From Lachnospiraceae bacterium (lineage in GTDB: Bacteria > Bacillota > Clostridia > Lachnospirales > Lachnospiraceae): DNA of 5,869 nt. The first letter of the stretch is position 1; every line of letters starts with the position of its first letter. Under the pieces are notes generated by a model that was not told where the DNA came from, did not search any database, and saw only the letters and a program-made list of their open reading frames with translations. The translations under genes and the position numbers were made by a program. This document shows, piece by piece, positions 1 through 5,843 of this stretch. The stretch lies in the NCBI GenBank assembly GCA_003489085.1, contig DNJM01000091.1, positions 11,758-17,626 of the forward strand, given 5' to 3'.

Positions 1-1170
1 CAGGAGCAGGCTATCATGGAGCTGCTTGAGAAGGTCAGACAGGCAAATTCGGTAAAGAGTGAGTTCCTGTCCCATATGTCCCATGATCTCCGCACTCCTA
101 TCAATGGGATTCTGGGAATGCTCGCTATTATGGAGAAAAGTGAGGATCCTGCGCAGCAGAGCGAGTGCCGGAACAAAATCCGTGTATCGACAGAACATCT
201 GCTGTCGCTGGTGGATGACGTCCTGCAGGTCAGTAAGCTGCAAAGTGGAAGAAAGGCTGTGGTGGAGGAAGCCTTTGATCTTCGTGAAACAGTAGAAAAC
301 TGTATTAAGATTTTGTCTGCACAGGCTGAGGAGAAGGAAATCCGGCTGGAACTGAAAGAGGTCAGTCTGCCGCATAACCGGCTGATTGGAAATCCTATGT
401 ATGTGAAGCAAATTCTGATCAATATCATTGACAATGCTCTTAAATATAACCGGCCCCATGGTTCTGTGTTTGTTCAGGTAAAGGAAATGCTCTGCCAGGG
501 AAGGACTGCAAACTATCAGTTTGTAGTTGAAGATACAGGAATCGGTATCGGAGAAGATTTTAAAAGCCATATTTTTGAGCCCTTTACGCAGGAGCACCAA
601 GGTGCAAGAACTCATTATAATGGCGTTGGGCTTGGCATGTTCACTGTGAAAAAATTAGTGGATCAAATGGAAGGAACGATAGATGTAGCCAGCCAGCCCG
701 GAAAAGGAAGTACGTTTCGGGTTCTTCTGCCTCTCCAGGTGGATGCGGTACAGAATGTACAGTCTGAGGATGCAGTGCAGAATACTATTGAAGGAATGCG
801 GGTTCTTCTGGTAGAGGATAATGAGATTAACTGTGAAATCGTGGAGTTTATGCTGGAGGAGGCCGGTGCCAGTGTCCTGACTGCAAATGACGGAAAAGCT
901 GCCGTGGAAGCATTCGAGGCGTCTGATCCGGGAACATTTGATTGTGTGCTTATGGATTTAATGATGCCGGTTATGAGCGGATATGAGGCGACCCGTGTGA
1001 TCCGCAGCCTGGATCGCCCGGATGCAAAAGACGTGCCTATTATTGCTCTGTCGGCTAACGCATTTGAGGAAGACGTGGCAATGGCAAAGGATGCAGGAAT
1101 GAATGAACATTTGGCAAAGCCGATAGACATCAAAAAATTGTTCCGGGTCATGAGCCGGCTGAGCCGCTAA
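1..1170 (+). CDS. Hybrid sensor histidine kinase with C-terminal receiver domain (5' partial)
   Basis: The frame is open to the first base of the window (the five codons before the ATG at 16 read QEQAI), so this is the C-terminal part of a longer kinase and the ATG at 16 is probably internal. Numbering residues from that ATG: the HisKA motif SHMSHDLRTPIN carries the phosphoacceptor His23; the N box is around 131-145 (NIIDNALKYN); the G1 box is VEDTGIGIG with Asp173; the F box is IFEPF at 186-190; and the G2 box is GVGLG at 203-207. After a linker of about 20 residues, a receiver domain (about 261-384) shows the acidic pair Glu267/Asp268, phosphoacceptor Asp314 in VLMDLMMPVMSG, Ser346 and Lys368. 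No HPt domain follows, so phosphate would have to pass to a separate HPt protein, or the receiver is regulatory. The helix before His23 resembles the coiled coil usually leading from a PAS or membrane sensor. All key residues are present. The signal sensed cannot be told from this fragment. Confidence 0.95.
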   Translation, partial: QEQAIMELLEKVRQANSVKSEFLSHMSHDLRTPINGILGMLAIMEKSEDPAQQSECRNKIRVSTEHLLSLVDDVLQVSKLQSGRKAVVEEAFDLRETVENCIKILSAQAEEKEIRLELKEVSLPHNRLIGNPMYVKQILINIIDNALKYNRPHGSVFVQVKEMLCQGRTANYQFVVEDTGIGIGEDFKSHIFEPFTQEHQGARTHYNGVGLGMFTVKKLVDQMEGTIDVASQPGKGSTFRVLLPLQVDAVQNVQSEDAVQNTIEGMRVLLVEDNEINCEIVEFMLEEAGASVLTANDGKAAVEAFEASDPGTFDCVLMDLMMPVMSGYEATRVIRSLDRPDAKDVPIIALSANAFEEDVAMAKDAGMNEHLAKPIDIKKLFRVMSRLSR

Positions 1171-1180
1171 AGGAAAATAA

Positions 1181-1209
1181 TTGACTTTTCATGGTATCTG
1201 CGTTACAAT
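1181..1209 (+). promoter_or_regulatory. Sigma-A promoter of the YitT-family gene
   Basis: The -35 box TTGACT (1181-1186) and -10 box TACAAT (1204-1209) each differ from consensus by one base and are separated by exactly 17 bp. Transcription should start near 1216, giving a leader of about 47 bases before the ATG at 1263. The promoter begins 11 bases after the kinase stop codon, so the YitT gene can be transcribed independently of the kinase. It also rules out the upstream ATG at 1191, which lies between the two boxes. Confidence 0.8.
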
Positions 1210-1248
1210 TTAAAAGAATTTTGGCAGAAACAGATCATAAAAGAATAT

Positions 1249-1253
1249 GGGAG
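1249..1253 (+). promoter_or_regulatory. Ribosome binding site that fixes the YitT-family start
   Basis: GGGAG lies nine bases upstream of the ATG at 1263. The upstream in-frame ATG at 1191 sits inside the promoter, and the 24 residues it would add look nothing like the family N-terminus. This site therefore decides the start. Confidence 0.65.
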
Positions 1254-1262
1254 AATAACAAA

Positions 1263-2114
1263 ATGGAGAAATTCCGAAAAAATTTCAAAACATTTGTCCT
1301 TCTTACAGGGGCAACACTGATCCTGGCAGTTGGCGTCTACTTTTTCAAGATGCAGAATAATTTCACGTTCGGCGGAATTACCGGTTTCTCGGTAGTAGTT
1401 GCAAAGCTGGGAATTATGTCTGCAGCGCAGTTTACCGCTGTGGCCAATGTTGTTCTGCTGGTAATCGGATTTATTTTCCTTGGCAGAACCCTGGGTCTGA
1501 TGACAACATACTGTACGCTTCTGCTTTCTGTGACACTCGACATACTGGAACGTTTTTTCCCGATGGCACATCCGCTGACAGACCAGCCGACGATGGAGGT
1601 AATGTTTGCGATTGCACTGCCGGCACTGGGATCAGCAATTATTTTTAATCTGGGAGCTTCCAGCGGCGGTACGGATATTATCGCTATGATTTTGAAGAAA
1701 TATACCAGCGCAGATATCGGAAGGGCTCTGATGCTGACGGATGTCGGAGTGACTTTGGCCGCATTCCTCGTATTTGATGTAAAGACAGGACTGTATTCCG
1801 TACTGGGGCTTACCATTCGTTCCCTTATGGTGGACAGCTTTATTGAAAGCTTTAATCAGCATAAGTATTTCAATGTTGTCTGCGATCATCCGGAACCGAT
1901 CTGTGATTTTATTACGAATACGCTTCATAGAAGCGCGACGGTATGTCCGGCGAAAGGAGCGTTTTCCGGAGAGGATAAGTATATTATCTTTACGGTTATG
2001 AGTCGTATGGAGGCTGTAAAGCTGAGAAACTTTATTAAAATAGAAGAGCCGAAGGCTTTTATCCTGATCACCAATACCAGCCAGATCATCGGAAAGGGCT
2101 TCCACAGTATATAG
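1263..2114 (+). CDS. YitT family membrane protein (DUF161/DUF2179)
   Basis: This is a 283-residue protein, close to the usual size for the YitT family. The N-terminal part is an integral membrane domain with hydrophobic segments at about 10-28, 54-73, 79-96, 112-131, 156-171 and 177-191. It includes the glycine-rich stretches FGGITGFSVVV (36-46) and GASSGGTDIIAMILKK (131-146), typical of the family. The soluble C-terminal part (about 202-283) matches the DUF2179 domain, including the ending TNTSQIIGKGF. The family is widespread in Firmicutes, usually in several copies per genome, and its transport or signalling role is not established, so none is assigned. The ATG at 1263 was chosen because it has a GGGAG ribosome binding site and lies downstream of a strong promoter, while the ATG at 1191 lies inside that promoter. 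No terminator is visible between this gene and secG, so some read-through into secG is possible. Confidence 0.93.
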   Translation: MEKFRKNFKTFVLLTGATLILAVGVYFFKMQNNFTFGGITGFSVVVAKLGIMSAAQFTAVANVVLLVIGFIFLGRTLGLMTTYCTLLLSVTLDILERFFPMAHPLTDQPTMEVMFAIALPALGSAIIFNLGASSGGTDIIAMILKKYTSADIGRALMLTDVGVTLAAFLVFDVKTGLYSVLGLTIRSLMVDSFIESFNQHKYFNVVCDHPEPICDFITNTLHRSATVCPAKGAFSGEDKYIIFTVMSRMEAVKLRNFIKIEEPKAFILITNTSQIIGKGFHSI

Positions 2115-2146
2115 GAAGCAAAGTGGAATGGACTGGAAATTAAAGC

Positions 2147-2175
2147 TTGCGTGTCAGAGAAAATTATGTTATTAT
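2147..2175 (+). promoter_or_regulatory. Sigma-A promoter with extended -10, upstream of secG
   Basis: A -35-like TTGCGT (2147-2152) lies 17 bp upstream of TATTAT (2170-2175), which carries the extended -10 dinucleotide TG at 2167-2168. Transcription would start near 2182, leaving a short leader of about 29 bases before the secG ATG. The boxes and spacing are good, but this was read by eye only. Confidence 0.65.
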
Positions 2176-2210
2176 AGTTAAGCGGTTTATTCATCAGGAG
2201 GTGTAATGGA

Positions 2211-2453
2211 ATGGAAATTTTGAAAATTGTACTGACGATTTTATTTGTAATAGATTGTATCGCATTGACAGTAGTGGTACTGATGCAGGAAGGAAAGTCA
2301 GCCGGGCTTGGAAGCATTGCCGGTGCGGCAGACACATATTGGGGACAGAATAAAGGGCGTTCTATGGAAGGCGCACTTGTGAAGTCTACCAAGTTTATGG
2401 CAATCTTGTTTATTGTTCTTGCAGCAGTATTGAATTTAAAAGTATTTGCTTAG
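2211..2453 (+). CDS. secG: Preprotein translocase subunit SecG
   Basis: SecG is the small subunit of the SecYEG channel and assists SecA-driven export of preproteins through the cytoplasmic membrane. The 80-residue product has the family's two transmembrane helices (about 3-24 and 59-78). Between them is the conserved cytoplasmic loop starting VLMQEGKSAGLG (23-34) and continuing through a glycine/alanine-rich stretch to DTYWGQNKGRS. Its length is normal. A near-perfect ribosome binding site, AGGAGGTG at 2196-2203, is seven bases from the ATG at 2211. Another ATG at 2206 is too close to that site and runs into a stop after five codons. The gene has its own promoter upstream and precedes rnr and smpB, an arrangement common in Firmicutes. 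A hairpin just after the stop probably sets how much transcription continues into rnr. Confidence 0.95.
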   Translation: MEILKIVLTILFVIDCIALTVVVLMQEGKSAGLGSIAGAADTYWGQNKGRSMEGALVKSTKFMAILFIVLAAVLNLKVFA

Positions 2454-2475
2454 GTGAATGAAAGCAGGTGAATGA
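2452..2475 (+). repeat. Short direct repeat AGGTGAATGA at the secG-rnr junction
   Basis: The ten bases AGGTGAATGA occur at 2452-2461, overlapping the secG stop codon, and again at 2466-2475, immediately before the terminator-like hairpin. The period is 14 bases. Each copy contains an SD-like AGGTG next to an ATG. It may be a small local duplication or chance. Confidence 0.5.
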
Positions 2476-2477
2476 TG

Positions 2478-2510
2478 AAACACTCTATTGTAGCAATAGG
2501 GTGTTTTATT
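2478..2510 (+). terminator. Intrinsic terminator or attenuator after secG
   Basis: The left arm 2478-2490 pairs with 2494-2506 over 13 positions, twelve Watson-Crick pairs and one T-G wobble (2484 with 2500), closed by the three-base loop TAG. A T-rich run follows (TTTTATT, 2504-2510). The stem is AT-rich, so termination may be partial. No convincing promoter was found between it and rnr, so read-through here probably feeds rnr-smpB. Confidence 0.75.
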
Positions 2511-2573
2511 ATGTTCATGGGAAATTCTGAAGGAAATGCCTATGAAACGGAAGCAGCGATGTGGTCTGTTTTC

Positions 2574-2580
2574 AGGAAGG
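2574..2580 (+). promoter_or_regulatory. Ribosome binding site that fixes the rnr start
   Basis: AGGAAGG lies seven bases before the ATG at 2588. It selects that start over an in-frame GTG at 2561, which would add nine residues and would place this site inside the coding sequence. Confidence 0.7.
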
Positions 2581-2587
2581 AACGGAT

Positions 2588-4777
2588 ATGAACGAGCAGA
2601 GAGAAAAGAGAAAGAAACTGATATATGAATTCATATGTGATGCATGCTACGTCCCGATGAAGCAGAAAGAGATTGCCATGGTGCTGCAGGTACCGAAGGA
2701 AATGAGGCAGGAGCTTCGGGAGCTTCTGGAAGAGCTGCAGGCAGAAGGCAGAATTCATGTCACACAGAAGGGAAAGTATGTTAAGGGGGAAGGCGAGAAG
2801 CTTATCGGAACCTATCAGGGCACGCAGAAGGGCTTCGGTTTTGTCATTCCGGATGAGACACAGGGAAATGTGCAGGATATTTATATTGCCGAAGAAGATA
2901 CGGGCGGCGCATTTCATGGAGATAAGGTCGAAGTTGTGATTACGAAAAGACCGGCTGCAGACGGAAAGGATGCCCGAAGAAGGGAAGGAAAGATCGTCCG
3001 GATCATTGAGCGGGGGATTACGAAAGTAGTAGGATATTTTCAGAGAAGTAAGAATTTCGGCTTTGTACTTCCGGATAACCAGAGGCTGTCAGAGGATATC
3101 TTCGTACCGTTGGAGCGGTCTAAGGGAGCTGTGACCGGTCATAAGGTTGTTGTGGAGCTGACCTCGTATGGGGGAAAGAACAGGCACCCGGAAGGGAAGG
3201 TAGTGGAGATCATCGGTCATGTAGGTGATCCGGGAACGGATATCCTGTCGATTGTAAAAGGCTATGATCTTCCGGTAGAATTCCCGGAAAAGGTTTTGAA
3301 TCAGGCAGAGCGCGTGTCGGGTCCCGTAAACGAGGCGGATATGGCAGGCCGGATGGATCTGCGCGATTGGGTAACGGTGACCATTGACGGTGAGGATGCC
3401 AAGGACCTGGACGATGCCATTACGATCAGAAGAGAAGGAGACGGTTATTGCCTGGGAGTGCATATTGCCGATGTGACGAATTATGTGCAGGAGAACAGTG
3501 CACTCGACCGGGAAGCATTGAAAAGGGGAACCAGCGTATATCTGGCAGACCGGGTCATTCCGATGCTGCCGCACATCCTTTCCAATGGAATCTGTTCCCT
3601 GAATGCCGGAGAAGACCGTCTGGCGCTGAGCTGCATTATGCAGATTGACAGCAAAGGAACGATTGTGGATCACACCATTGCGGAGACGGTGATCCGGGTA
3701 AATGAAAGGATGTCCTACACCAGTGTAAAAAAAATTCTGACAGATCAGGATGTACAGGAAAGGGAGCGCTATCGGGAGCTGGTGCCGATGTTCCAGGATA
3801 TGGAAGAACTGGCAGGCATCCTGCGCGAGAAGAGAAAGAAGAGAGGATCTATTGATTTTGATTTCCCGGAAACGAAGCTGGTATTAGATGAGCAGGGAAT
3901 GCCGGTAGCCCTGGCGCCTTATGAACGGAATGTGGCAACCCGGATCATAGAAGACTTCATGCTGGCGGCCAATGAAACGGTGGCCGAGGATTTCTTCTGG
4001 CAGGAGATTCCCTTTGTGTATCGGACGCATGAGATTCCGGATGAAGATAAGATCCGGAAGTTTGCGACATTTATCAATAATTTTGGCCATTCCCTCCATG
4101 TTTCCAATCGGGAAATTCACCCGAAGGAGATTCAGAAGCTGCTGGCCCGGATCGAAGGGACTCCGGAGGAGGACCTGATCAGCCGATTGGCACTGCGCTC
4201 TATGAAGAGAGCCAGATATTCGCCGGAAAATGAAGGGCATTTCGGTCTGGCAGCAAAGTATTACTGCCATTTTACTTCACCGATCCGTCGGTATCCGGAT
4301 CTGCAGATTCACCGGATCATTAAGGAAACACTGCATGGACGCATGCAGGCAGATCGTCTGGCTCATTATGAGGCGATCCTGCCGGAGGTAACAAAGCAGT
4401 GCAGCGAGCTGGAACGGCGTGCGGATGAGGCGGAACGGGAAACGGTAAAGCTGAAGAAGGCAGAATATATGGAACAGCATTGTAATGAACTGTTCCATGG
4501 CGTCATCTCAGGTGTAACAAAATGGGGCTTGTACGTAGAGCTTACCAATACGGTAGAGGGGCTGGTTCATGTCATGAACATGATGGATGATCATTATGAA
4601 TATCATGAAGAACGCTATGAGCTGGTCGGGCTTCATACGGGAAAGACATACCGCCTGGGGCAGGAAGTACAGGTTATGGTCTGGAATGTGGATGAACTTT
4701 CAAGGACGATTGATTTTAAACTGGTGGAGGATAAGAAATATGGCAAAGGGCGAAGGAATCAAGCTGATTGCGAATAA
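2588..4777 (+). CDS. rnr: Ribonuclease R (3'-5' exoribonuclease)
   Basis: RNase R is a processive hydrolytic 3'-5' exoribonuclease of the RNase II/RNB family that degrades structured RNA. It removes faulty rRNA and, with tmRNA-SmpB, non-stop mRNA. The product has 729 residues, a normal length. Domains in order: N-terminal winged helix (about 8-66); two cold-shock/OB domains, each with a KGFGFV- or KNFGFV-type RNA-binding motif (81-86 and 155-160); the RNB catalytic domain (about 256-583); and an S1 domain (about 634-713) with a short basic tail. The four magnesium-binding aspartates are visible in TIDGEDAKDLDDAI as Asp267, Asp273, Asp275 and Asp276, with the same spacing as in RNase II. HFTSPIRRYPDLQIHR (561-576) is the conserved C-terminal RNB motif. 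The ATG at 2588 has a good ribosome binding site. The last 38 bases overlap smpB, which indicates co-expression with its functional partner. Confidence 0.97.
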   Translation: MNEQREKRKKLIYEFICDACYVPMKQKEIAMVLQVPKEMRQELRELLEELQAEGRIHVTQKGKYVKGEGEKLIGTYQGTQKGFGFVIPDETQGNVQDIYIAEEDTGGAFHGDKVEVVITKRPAADGKDARRREGKIVRIIERGITKVVGYFQRSKNFGFVLPDNQRLSEDIFVPLERSKGAVTGHKVVVELTSYGGKNRHPEGKVVEIIGHVGDPGTDILSIVKGYDLPVEFPEKVLNQAERVSGPVNEADMAGRMDLRDWVTVTIDGEDAKDLDDAITIRREGDGYCLGVHIADVTNYVQENSALDREALKRGTSVYLADRVIPMLPHILSNGICSLNAGEDRLALSCIMQIDSKGTIVDHTIAETVIRVNERMSYTSVKKILTDQDVQERERYRELVPMFQDMEELAGILREKRKKRGSIDFDFPETKLVLDEQGMPVALAPYERNVATRIIEDFMLAANETVAEDFFWQEIPFVYRTHEIPDEDKIRKFATFINNFGHSLHVSNREIHPKEIQKLLARIEGTPEEDLISRLALRSMKRARYSPENEGHFGLAAKYYCHFTSPIRRYPDLQIHRIIKETLHGRMQADRLAHYEAILPEVTKQCSELERRADEAERETVKLKKAEYMEQHCNELFHGVISGVTKWGLYVELTNTVEGLVHVMNMMDDHYEYHEERYELVGLHTGKTYRLGQEVQVMVWNVDELSRTIDFKLVEDKKYGKGRRNQADCE
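4726..4730 (+). promoter_or_regulatory. Ribosome binding site of smpB inside the end of rnr
   Basis: GGAGG lies nine bases before the smpB ATG at 4740 and is encoded within the last codons of rnr. It marks the true smpB start. The same frame stays open upstream to an ATG at 4587, but that part is only the shadow of rnr. Confidence 0.75.
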
Positions 4778-5210
4778 CAAAAAGGCATATCACGACTATT
4801 TTATTCTGGATACTCTGGAGGCGGGAATTTCTCTGCACGGCACAGAGGTGAAGTCGCTGCGGATGGGAAAATGTAGTATCAAAGAGGCATTTGTCCGGAT
4901 TGATAATGGGGAAATGTTTATCTATGGAATGCATATCAGCCCCTATGAGAAGGGAAATATTTTCAATAAGGATCCGCTGCGGGATCGGAAGCTGCTGCTG
5001 CATAAAAGTGAAATCATGAAACTGCTGGGCAAAATGAAGGAAAAAGGGATTGCAGTGGTTCCGCTGAAGGTATATTTCAAGGGCAGCCTGGTAAAAGTGG
5101 AAATTGGCCTTGCCAAAGGTAAGAAGTTATATGACAAGCGGGAGGATATTGCAAAAAAGGATCAGAAACGGGAAGCAGAACGGGAATTCAAGGTGCGGAA
5201 TTTCAGTTAA
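4740..5210 (+). CDS. smpB: SsrA-binding protein SmpB
   Basis: SmpB binds the tRNA-like domain of tmRNA (SsrA) and delivers it to ribosomes stalled on mRNAs lacking a stop codon. The ribosome is rescued and the unfinished protein is tagged for degradation. The product has 156 residues, the usual size. It begins MAKGEGIKLIANNKKAYHDY, shows the conserved core GTEVKSLR (34-41) of the OB-fold RNA-binding barrel, and has LAKGKKLYDKRE at 124-135. It ends in a basic, charged tail (about 136-156) that in known SmpB proteins forms a helix in the mRNA channel of the ribosome. The gene starts within rnr, overlapping it by 38 bases, so the two are surely on one transcript and perhaps translationally coupled. 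No ssrA gene is visible in the short gap after it, although ssrA commonly follows smpB in Firmicutes. Confidence 0.97.
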   Translation: MAKGEGIKLIANNKKAYHDYFILDTLEAGISLHGTEVKSLRMGKCSIKEAFVRIDNGEMFIYGMHISPYEKGNIFNKDPLRDRKLLLHKSEIMKLLGKMKEKGIAVVPLKVYFKGSLVKVEIGLAKGKKLYDKREDIAKKDQKREAEREFKVRNFS

Positions 5211-5238
5211 CATGGAAGCAGAATAAAATGATAATGTG

Positions 5239-5290
5239 AAAGCCCTGATACGGCACAATCTCATGGGTGAGGTGCCATATCAGGGCTTTT
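5239..5290 (+). terminator. Terminator between convergent smpB and hsp20, probably bidirectional
   Basis: A long stem pairs 5239-5256 (AAAGCCCTGATAcGGCAC) with 5272-5289 (GTGCCaTATCAGGGCTTT), seventeen pairs with a single C-A mismatch. The apical region can form a further CTCA/TGAG stem (5260-5263 with 5268-5271). On the plus strand it ends in TTTT and sits 28 bases after the smpB stop. On the minus strand it lies about 30 bases beyond the hsp20 stop, but the T tract there is weaker (TTT then CACATT). It most likely ends the rnr-smpB transcript and also serves hsp20. Confidence 0.88.
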
Positions 5291-5320
5291 CTTGTAAATA
5301 AATGGGAGCAGGGGAAAGAA

Positions 5321-5737
5321 CTACTCAATGGAAATATATTTTGGTGTTTCAATCTCTTTTGGCGTTTCCTTCGGGAAGCTCATAGTCAGGATACCATCCT
5401 TAAAGCCGGCGCGGATGTCTTCATGGCGCAGGTCGTCACCGACATAGAAGCTCCGATTACAGGTACCGGTATAGCGTTCCTTGTGAATGCAGCGTCCCTT
5501 CTCCTGAGTCTGATCCGGGTCTTCGGTGTGTGTTGCCGTAATAGTCAGGTAACCGTCCTTTAAATCCGCTTTGATTTCATCTCTGCTATATCCGGGCAGC
5601 TCCATGGTAATTACATAGCTGCTGTCTGTCTCGTGGATATCTGTCTTCATAATCTGTGCAGAAGTCCGATCGTATGGACGGCTGAAAAATGGATCGCGGA
5701 ACATTTCGTCAAATAAATCTCTGTTTGAAAGTAACAT
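5321..5737 (-). CDS. Hsp20/alpha-crystallin family small heat shock protein
   Basis: Small heat shock proteins are ATP-independent cytoplasmic chaperones that hold unfolding proteins in a refoldable state until DnaK or GroEL systems take over. The product has 138 residues, typical for a bacterial Hsp20. It has a short N-terminal arm (1-29, starting MLLSNRDLFDEMF) and an alpha-crystallin domain (about 30-123) with ELPGYSRDEI (46-55), DGYLTITA (61-68) and the signature GFKDGILTMSFPK (111-123). A short C-terminal extension carries the oligomerisation motif Ile-Ser-Ile (135-137). Two cysteines, Cys83 and Cys93, lie in the region before the RSFYVGD motif. The start has a perfect AGGAGG ribosome binding site (5745-5750 on the plus strand) seven bases away. 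The gene is convergent with smpB and has its own promoter with a CIRCE operator, so it is probably heat-inducible and repressed by HrcA. Confidence 0.95.
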   Translation of the reverse strand: MLLSNRDLFDEMFRDPFFSRPYDRTSAQIMKTDIHETDSSYVITMELPGYSRDEIKADLKDGYLTITATHTEDPDQTQEKGRCIHKERYTGTCNRSFYVGDDLRHEDIRAGFKDGILTMSFPKETPKEIETPKYISIE

Positions 5738-5744
5738 AACAATT

Positions 5745-5750
5745 CCTCCT
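5745..5750 (-). promoter_or_regulatory. Ribosome binding site of the hsp20 gene
   Basis: AGGAGG on the minus strand, seven bases from the ATG at 5737. It is a full-consensus Shine-Dalgarno site in an A-rich leader of about 57 bases. I see no complementary U-rich segment that would hide it, so an RNA thermometer is unlikely. Confidence 0.75.
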
Positions 5751-5800
5751 TTAATATATCTATTATGTGCTTTTCTGCTTGTTTTATTTTTTACAAGTAT

Positions 5801-5829
5801 GGTATATCACGAATTACTAGCACTGTCAA
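5801..5829 (-). promoter_or_regulatory. Sigma-A promoter of the hsp20 gene
   Basis: On the minus strand a perfect -35 TTGACA (5829-5824) is followed after exactly 17 bp by TATACC (5806-5801), with the extended -10 dinucleotide TG at 5809-5808. The start point should be near 5794. The -35 box lies in the spacer of the CIRCE operator and extends into one half-site, so bound HrcA would block RNA polymerase. Confidence 0.85.
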
Positions 5830-5843
5830 TAGGTGAGTGCTAA
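5817..5843 (-). promoter_or_regulatory. CIRCE operator for the HrcA repressor
   Basis: On the minus strand it reads TTAGCACTC, nine bases (ACCTATTGA), then CAGTGCTAG. The first half-site is identical to the CIRCE consensus (TTAGCACTC-N9-GAGTGCTAA) and the second matches seven of nine bases. The spacing is exact. HrcA binds CIRCE and is released when misfolded protein titrates GroEL, which in Firmicutes classically controls the dnaK and groESL operons. Its overlap with the -35 box fits direct repression of hsp20. A divergent target beyond the window end cannot be excluded. Confidence 0.85.

Noticed and set aside
663..1151. 162-codon minus-strand frame opposite the receiver domain of the kinase
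   Set aside because: Serine- and threonine-rich shadow of a well-conserved coding region, with no ribosome binding site or recognisable motif.
1154..1190. Terminator after the histidine kinase
   Set aside because: Only a four-pair CGGC/GCCG stem is possible inside the last codons, with no T tract after it.
2511..2587. A dedicated rnr promoter between the hairpin and the rnr start
   Set aside because: TATGAA at 2541-2546 is the best -10 candidate but has no -35 at 16-18 bp. A pair inside the end of secG (TTGCAG 2419-2424, TATTTG 2443-2448) is also too weak to call.
3089..3673. 194-codon minus-strand frame inside rnr
   Set aside because: Lies opposite the RNB catalytic domain, whose conserved residues explain the sequence; no motif of its own.
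4587..4739. Upstream extension of smpB to an ATG at 4587
   Set aside because: The extra 51 residues are the out-of-frame shadow of the S1 domain of rnr. The ATG at 4740 has a GGAGG site and gives the standard SmpB length and N-terminus.
5267..5563. 98-codon plus-strand frame opposite hsp20
   Set aside because: It starts inside the terminator stem-loop, lies antisense to a clear Hsp20 gene, has no family resemblance and no ribosome binding site.
5738..5794. RNA thermometer (ROSE or fourU type) in the hsp20 leader
   Set aside because: The leader mRNA is A-rich with no U-rich segment able to pair with the AGGAGG site. Control is explained by the CIRCE operator.
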